From Ziziphus jujuba (lineage: Eukaryota; Streptophyta; Magnoliopsida; Rosales; Rhamnaceae): a stretch of 64,000 nucleotides of DNA. A program made the translations under genes and the position numbers. The stretch covers positions 32,510,501 through 32,574,500 of the forward strand of contig NC_083382.1 of the NCBI RefSeq assembly GCF_031755915.1, read 5' to 3'. Positions 57,613 to 64,000 of this stretch are shown here, one piece after another (position 1 is the first letter of the stretch; the number at the start of each line of letters is the position of its first letter). The notes below the pieces were generated by a model. That model worked only from the letters and a program-made list of their open reading frames with translations, was not told where the DNA came from and searched no databases.

Positions 57613-59712
57613 CTTCAAGAGAAACAGATGGAACAAAAAAATTTGAAAAAATTTCTAGTAGAACTGAAGACTGCGTACTCCGCCTCCCTTTAATATAATA
57701 ATAACCTCTAGAATCTTCTGAAATTATGAGGAAAGCCCACTGCATTACACAACAACTACATGGATTAGCCAAAAAATATGAAACAAGATATGATTTTAAT
57801 GAACTGAATAATCTTTGCTTAGAGAAAAAGCCTAGCTAGTAAATTAATTTTATGGCTTGAATCATCACACTCAAGGTGCCTTCCAGCATAAATGGAGTCA
57901 TTGGGAAAGTAAGCATCCATTGTTAAGCTAGGGAACAAACAAATTAAACCACATTTTGTTGACTGAATAATTAGAAAACAGAGAAAAATGAAAAAGCATT
58001 CAAAACCGTCACAATCCTACTTCAGCAAATCTTCTATAGTGTTTCAATTTATGCGTCATCCACTTAGCCTTCAAAGTTCTGAATTCTGATACGGAAAACA
58101 ACGGAAAAAACATTGGGAAATATACACTTAGAGGAAGAGAGCAACAGGAGGACAAAAAAGTTGCAGTGAAAAAAGTAACAACTCCCGCAGGATTTCCGAA
58201 ATCCTAGGCTCCGGGAAAATTTGCTAACAGTAACGAGTACTACCTCTAGCATAGAGAGGATTGGCATCTTTTGTCAACTCATTTCTACTATTCTCCAGGA
58301 AATTTCGACTCCAGGTGTAAAGATATATATATATATATATATATATATACAGTCCGTCTGTGGTGCGGACTACATTATTGGTGACGATTTTTTATAGTAT
58401 TGGTGACGACTTTCTAAGAAACCGTCGTTAATACTATGAAAAACCGTCACTAATACTGCGATTCTTATGCGCACCGTTCTCACCATAGAATTTCCATATA
58501 TATATATATATATGTAAGGCTTTGCCTTCTGTTTTATGCCAAGAATGGAATTAAAAACCTTAAGCTTTTATAGTTTTTTTTTCTTGCTCTTTCTAATTAA
58601 AATATAGCAATTAAGAACTTTGTTTAGCTATCGATAATAATTAGAACCATTATTTCATTATTTTCATGGAGAAAATTTATTAATATGTTGACTTATTCAT
58701 AACCCTTCTTTCAGTATTATTTTGTATATTTAATTTTTATATTTCCTCTATTCATGAGAGATGCTTGGTGTTGCACTTTTCAATACACATTATCTTTAAT
58801 TTAAAAATTATTTATTTTAATTTAATACATATTATCGTTAAATTAAAAAGAAAATGATAAAGATGTTTTTAACCAAAAAGAAAAAATGGAGTAAGAAAAA
58901 GAAAGAATATGGACATTTTCAATGGACAAAAGAGAAAAAAAAATCAACAAAAAATGAAGAGAAAAGATGGGGGAAAAAACAAGAAGGAAGAAAGAGGGAA
59001 TAAGAATTAAAAAGAATATGGATATCTCAATTAAAAACAAAAAAAAAGGGAAGAAATCAATAGAAAATGAAGAGAAAAAAGAAACAATTAGTTGAACAAA
59101 GGAAAGAGACTTACGTTGTTTTTGGTAATAATATACTATTAAAAAAATTTAAAATTTATAGGTTTACTAAACATTACGTTTAATTAAAAATTCTTCCACG
59201 ATCCAAAAAATAAGAGTTTGAAAGTAATCCCGTGCACGCATTTAATGCGTTGCTTTTTTCGCCTAATTTTGTGGTAGATGTGAATTTGGAATGGTTTTGT
59301 TGATCCGGTGGCTTACTTCGTGAATTAGAAGAAGTGGATTTTATTTAGAACTCTGCCTTGGTTTAATCTTACAGCTTTAGAGGCTCACAGGTTAAATGCC
59401 ATGATCAAAATGGCTTTGAATGCTAATCATTGTCGTGTTGGACTCTATCTAATCTATTATTTTCCAGTAGGATAAGCAAGGCAAATTATTAAAATAAAAA
59501 AAAAAATAAAAATAAAAAAAAAAAAAAAAAAAAAACTAACTAACTTTCTTCTAACGGTGGTCCAAAATTTTCCTTTTATTCTTTTTCGTTCTTTCTTCTT
59601 TTTCATTTTTATTTTTTTATACCTCACCTCTCTAGTGCCACTGCAGTGAGACGTGCGCACCGACCACGTCAGATTCTTATAATGCTCACTGTACTCCGGC
59701 TATTCGACCACC
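57613..59712. other. Intergenic region between SWEET copy 2 and the RING gene
   Basis: No gene is recognisable. The stretch holds a foldback element (58351-58490, listed separately) between two (AT)n tracts, a purine-rich block (58850-59100) that gives spurious frames on the opposite strand, and a poly-A run (59496-59535). The last 100 bp are the probable promoter of the RING gene. Confidence 0.5.
58351..58490. mobile_element. Foldback MITE with gtgacg/cgtcac arms
   Basis: The left arm, about 58375-58413 (attggtgacgattttttata, then gtattggtgacgactttct), is followed after a few bases by its near-perfect reverse complement, about 58415-58454 (agaaaccgtcgttaatacta, then tgaaaaaccgtcactaat). (AT)n tracts flank both sides. 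The gacg-ttttt / aaaaa-cgtc words are common in small plant DNA transposons. No coding capacity. Confidence 0.75.
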
Positions 59713-60111
59713 ATGGCGACTATCCTATTAGCTATTCTATTAGTTTTCCTAGCGGTTATAGTCTTGCTTATGGGATTTGGGTTTTTGTTCACTCTCTATG
59801 CTTGTATAGCCGAAGCATTGGTTGATGCACTAGCGGTGGAAAGGCCTAGCCGTGAAAACAAAAGCATGTCTAAAGATGAGATAGAGAAGCTTCCCCAGTA
59901 TGACTATGTAGCCAAAGCAACAACAACAAGTACTAGTACTAGTGACTTAGTAGCTGATCAGTGTGCAATTTGCCTAGAGACCTTTAAGATGGGTGAAAAG
60001 TGTAGATTATTGCCCTCTTGTAATCCCAGTTTTCATGCTCATTGTGTGGATGAATGGCTCCTGCAAACACCCATTTATCCAATCTGTCGAACCTCTGTAG
60101 ATTCTCAGTGA
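59713..60111 (+). CDS. ATL-type RING-H2-like protein lacking two zinc ligands
   Basis: A single-exon frame of 132 aa, the usual layout for small ATL proteins (ATL23-like). The start has a strong context (accaccATGGCG). Residues about 4-30 form one hydrophobic membrane anchor, then SMSKDEIEKLPQYDYVAKA, a Ser/Thr linker, and the RING region from C84. Visible ligands are C84, C87, C103, H108, C111 and C125. The fourth ligand (His in ATL RINGs, CNHxFH) is P105 and the seventh (Cys in CPxCR) is Y122. Each is one base change from the normal codon (CCC/CAC, TAT/TGT). Trp115 in the expected E2-facing position is kept. Working ATLs are E3 ubiquitin ligases; this one may not bind both zincs. It could be an early pseudogene or a non-catalytic variant. 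Confidence 0.85.
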   Translation: MATILLAILLVFLAVIVLLMGFGFLFTLYACIAEALVDALAVERPSRENKSMSKDEIEKLPQYDYVAKATTTSTSTSDLVADQCAICLETFKMGEKCRLLPSCNPSFHAHCVDEWLLQTPIYPICRTSVDSQ

Positions 60112-60990
60112 GGAGAGGAGATGAAAATAGAAGCCGTAGATCACGAAGCAGAAATCTGGGGAGAGACAGATAGTAGTACAAGGTAACCAATCCACCGAAT
60201 TGAGAGATATTCAAACACAGGAAAGTATAGAGCTTAGTATTATAGTTGAATGAAATGGAATACAAATAAGTATAGGCAGATTTTTTTTTTTTTTTTTTTA
60301 AAGAAAAAACTTAGCTTGGTGGATATAAATGATATATATATTGATATATTTAACTTGGTTGAGTGGATATAAGTGATATGTCGTTTAGATAAAGTTTCTA
60401 AAAACATTTTTAATTGGTTATGTGGATTGCTATATTTGGTTGTGGCATTAGAAAAAAGATTAAAAATAATAATAATAATAATAAAATTTGAAAAAAATAA
60501 ATAAACCTTCAATATCTCTGTCAAGCCGTGGAAAATTATAAATAAATAAAAAATTAGGAAAGAAAAACCTCCACGAACATGGTTATAGGCCCAACCTTTT
60601 TCTTTCTTTTTCTTTTTTTATTATTATTTTTAAACTATTTTATTATTTGTAAGCTTTGCATTTCCCAAGACTTGAACCATTCTAGCTTTAGTAAAATAAA
60701 GGGTCAATTAACCAGACACCTTTTATTCCCTATCTACCTTTCTGTTAATTACGATCAATCTCTATGATAAAATATTTCCCCTACCTGCATGAGCTGAATT
60801 ACTTATTATACTAATCTATGGTTTTCCTCAAAATTCCGTGCTGAATTCTCAAACATTAAAATGTAAAAACAATCACAGAAATCTTAAAAGCAACATTTGA
60901 GCCTTTAATAGTTTTAATATATTGAATTCTTAATAGAACATGCAGATAGATATCGTACAAGTTGTAACTGCTAGAAATTTTCAAACTAGC
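60112..60990. other. 3' flank of the RING gene and intergenic spacer
   Basis: About 60112-60270 is the probable 3' UTR of the RING gene. The rest has a T-run (60282-60299), an aataataat tract (60466-60483), and no coding sequence. Confidence 0.5.
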
Positions 60991-61538
60991 AAGAATTACC
61001 ACACTCCCTGAGACTCGTTTCCTACTCAAGCAGGTTTTCGAGCGTTGGAACCATTGCCCCAAGCTTTCTCTTACCAAATAGCCTCCACTTCCTCAAATGT
61101 CAAGCCCCTGGTCTCAGGCAAAAAGGCAATCACAAATAGAAAAAAAATGCAATCGCAGCCACACTGGTAAGAACTAAGAATGCTGTACCAGTCCCTCCTG
61201 CTTCAGCAATCGAAAGAAATGTCAGGGCAACAATTAAGTTTGAAATCCAACCATCCAACCATAGAGTCCACTTTTCTAACCTGATGATTCAACAAAGAAT
61301 GCCAAAGAGAGGATGAGAAGAGATATGACTACACCGAATAAAATTGTGAGTGCTAACTTCCTTTGTCCTACATGGTCGATCAGGTAAATGCCAAGGCTCT
61401 TCCTGTGGCATTTGTGGCAGGCTGGCAGCTAATATGAGGGAACGTAGAAGTGCCAACCAGTAGGGAAGGAAGCCAGCCATGTGGACAATTTTGAGCTGTG
61501 GCACTAACTGCATTGATACCGATGAATTGCCGAAACAC

Positions 61539-63666
61539 CTGAAAACATCACAAATTTCTATCACCATATATTCTCAATTCATGACCAGTTTCGGAGTTAA
61601 CAAATTATAAGAAACATTTTCTAAAGCATACTCTACTCAAATACTATACATTAAATGTACAAACTACTACTTTTAAAACTGATCAAAATCCATACTAATA
61701 GTCATCAGCAGATGATACAGAAGGCGATAGCAAAAAGTCAATAATTGAATTTTTGGGACTGATCAATTATCTTCATAGAAGACATAAACTCTGAACTCCT
61801 TGTACCAAATTAAACTACCAGGAAAACCAGTGTTTCTCTATTTGATAGGTTCATCAGCAACCATGGTTCACTGTCATAACATGGATTGAAAGGCTAAATA
61901 AAATTTACTTTAGAGATGCCAAAAAGTATAGCCTGAAGAATACAAGCTGAGAAGTCAAAGAACCGCATTAAAAATTTTTATCATAATTATCAAGATGAGT
62001 ATCTGTCATGCAATGATTACACTAAAGTAGTGCTTCTTCATCAATGGAAATCCTTGAATTACAGCATAATTGTTTTATGCCATTTCAGGTTCAGATCTTT
62101 GTAAAAATGTCCAGGCTGGAAGTTCACGCTAAAATCAAAGGTAATGTTCATAATCAATGCCTGCCGTCCTATTGAAACTTTAAAATGTTAATGCTTATCT
62201 ATTCAGCATGCCAAGTTTATTTAGCATTCTTGAATCAGCAATACTTTTGTTGATACCCATTTTCATCCCTCCTTCAAATGGCCATTCAGCACCCTCAAAT
62301 TTTCAAGTATTTTTTAACCTCCACGAGCCTCACATAGGGCAAAACAAAGTTTAATCTTATAAGACCACATTTCTACCTCTGTGCTTATTTTAAAAAGTAA
62401 TATAAGTTTTGCTGCATCTCTTAGACTCCACCAACTGATGGAAGCACACAGCTAAATTTCAATCCTGGAAGAGCTTTGATGAACTGTACGTCTCATTGAC
62501 AAACCCCAGTCACCACACTAAAAGTTTCTAACCAAAGTTTGTTCCCTTGAAGTAATTTCATGCAAGTTGGGAAAGCCACTCTCCAGGGACAACTTTGAAG
62601 CAATGATCCATCCAGGTTATTAAGAAAACCAATTTTTATGGTATATTTACTTCACAAAAGAACAGAAAATTAAGAAACAGATTCTGAAGAAAATTATTTC
62701 CAACAACAAATAGCTCTTGCATTTCCTTTCATATCTTTATTCAACCCCAATTTGTTAGAGAGGACACCGTTATAACTAAAGCAAGGAACCTAACTAAGCA
62801 TCCCAACACCCTAAGCTAAGAACAAACCTTGACATACGTTCAACAAAACTGCCAAAAGTGCATATCTTTGATCAGTTGTTTTCTTTCACAAGAAGTTCCT
62901 TCTATCAATTTGTTTCAACAAGAACCACTCACAGCCCGAAATTTCATAAAGGTAGATGTCAAATGGACAAATTTGTTATGGGCAAATCAACTCAACAAAG
63001 TCTTTATATATATATATATATATGTGAAAAAATTTGACAAATTTTGTCAATCTCTCAAAAAGTCATAGCAAAATTTAGAGCCAATTTAAAATCATATTAG
63101 GACAAATCCTATATATCAATATGAAACCTATATAAATCAACCTATATAAATCAACCTAGAAAGGTCAAGTAACATGAACATGAATAGAATCTGAAACTCC
63201 ACCCAATAAGTGAATATAGCCAACTATAACCAAGAAACACACACAAATCCAGTACACTTAACAAGTTGATTGGATATTTTCAACAGCAAAACTTACCAAA
63301 CTAAGCAAAGAGGGAAATACTAAAAACGTTCTCATCCTTTTCCAAACACTATTGATAATGCTCTTCAATTTTCAAGGATAACCTTCTGCTTATAAATTAC
63401 AGGAGGTCATATTAGCTACACATTCATTGAAGTAGTAAGAAATATGATTTGCAATAGACAAGAAGTAGAAAAAATATTACATGATTTGCAATAGACAAGA
63501 AGTAGAAAAACTTAAAATAAAATAAAATAAATAAGAGCTTACATTTCTAGCAAGCACGGTGAATGATGATGAAAACATCCCAAGAGCAGGTATTGGTAAT
63601 TAGTATTACATTCTGACTAACAATGTCATTATTCTATTTCTGGCAACACAAGAAAACTCTTGTTAC
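61539..63666 (-). other. Large intron of the INT gene
   Basis: A non-coding interval of 2.1 kb between INT exons. Short frames have no family match. It contains a 40-bp tandem duplication (about 63441-63511), the doublet cctatataaatcaa (63126-63153) and an (AT)n tract (63006-63022). Confidence 0.6.
63441..63511. repeat. Tandem duplication in the INT intron
   Basis: The word atgatttgcaatagacaaga plus agtagaaaaa occurs twice, about 40 bp apart. Confidence 0.85.
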
Positions 63667-64000
63667 CTGAAGTCTGACATTGGCCAGAAATGCAAGTCTG
63701 ATATCTGTTCTTCTGAAAACATCCCAATAACTGACCTCCTCCTTTTGCTGTAAGTCCTCCAATTGAGAAGAAAGGTAGGCAATCTCATCCTCTAAGCGAG
63801 GGAATTCATAAATTTTGCAAAGCACAGAAATTGCTTTAGCTTTATCACTCTGCAGATTAACACGGAACTATTAGCATAATTATAAACGACGAAAGAAAGG
63901 AAGAGCAAAATATTGGGAAACAAATTTGCCGTTTAAAAAAAAAAAAAAAGTATTATATACCTTTATAAAAAGCCAACGGGGGAGATTCTGGCAGAAAGAG

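Larger units (their letters stand above)
60991..64000 (-). pseudogene. Inositol transporter (INT2/INT4-like), 3' part, disrupted; runs off the window
   Basis: MFS sugar-porter family; INT proteins are plasma-membrane proton/inositol symporters. In transcript order: exon ending at 63961 (LFLPESPRWLFIK, partial); exon 63849-63667 (SDKAKAISVLCKIYEFPRLE, then VSYWDVFRRTDIRLAFLANV); exon 61538-61281 (FRQFIGINAV, then [35 protein letters not shown]); final piece about 61262-61000 ([36 protein letters not shown]). The first two exons are clean. The third has lost bases after GINAV, where MYYSPTIVQMAGF is expected, and has another shift. The segment from the end of that exon to WISNL (the NSEIYP region) is deleted. 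A poly-T slip and a TAA after EAIW follow. A 2.1-kb intron separates the second and third exons. The upstream half lies outside the window. Confidence 0.85.

Noticed and set aside
58843..59040. 65-codon hydrophobic frame on the - strand
   Set aside because: It is the complement of a purine-rich low-complexity block.

Overview
The window is nuclear DNA from a flowering plant, most likely a eudicot. It is AT-rich, genes are split by short GT-AG introns, and long (AT)n, poly-A/T and GA tracts fill the spaces. All recognisable families are plant ones: LHT amino-acid transporters, GTE bromodomain factors, SWEET sugar transporters, ATL-type RING proteins, inositol transporters, and Ty1/copia elements with an initiator-Met primer site. 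The species cannot be named from sequence alone.

Layout. 1-7.0 kb is intergenic and repeat-rich. 7.1-37.5 kb is a tandem cluster of LHT1-like (lysine/histidine transporter) genes, all on the + strand. Three copies look intact: LHT-A at 7362-11230, LHT-B at 16287-19405 and LHT-F at 35233-37449, each with eight exons. At least four are broken: an F-type scrap at 12.6-13.3 kb; LHT-C at 20.2-21.8 kb; LHT-D at 22.9-28.5 kb, split by a 3.6-kb copia element; and LHT-E at 30.3-33.1 kb, lacking exons 3-4. Flanking sequence shows that the ancestral unit was a pair, [A-type gene, then F-type gene], copied about four times and then eroded by deletion, gene conversion and transposon insertion.

38.9-45.6 kb holds two ordinary single-copy genes on the - strand: a 248-aa TLC-domain membrane protein and an 11-coding-exon GTE10-like bromodomain/NET transcription factor of 743 aa.

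46.3-57.6 kb holds two tandem SWEET-type genes on the - strand. The first is a pseudogene carrying a second copia insertion in intron 3. The second is nearly complete but has a one-base deletion in exon 4 and a three-fold 33-bp repeat in its last exon. Between them lie a Tourist-like MITE and an exon-1 fragment of an ACC-oxidase-homolog type 2OG oxygenase.

57.7-64.0 kb holds a foldback element, a short ATL-type RING protein missing two zinc ligands (+ strand), and the 3' part of an inositol transporter (INT) gene (- strand) that runs off the window and is disrupted near its end.

The clearest biological themes are birth-and-death evolution of an amino-acid transporter cluster and a minisatellite that grew from the linker just before the reverse-transcriptase domain inside a copia element. 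I found no evidence for a wholly new multi-gene system.
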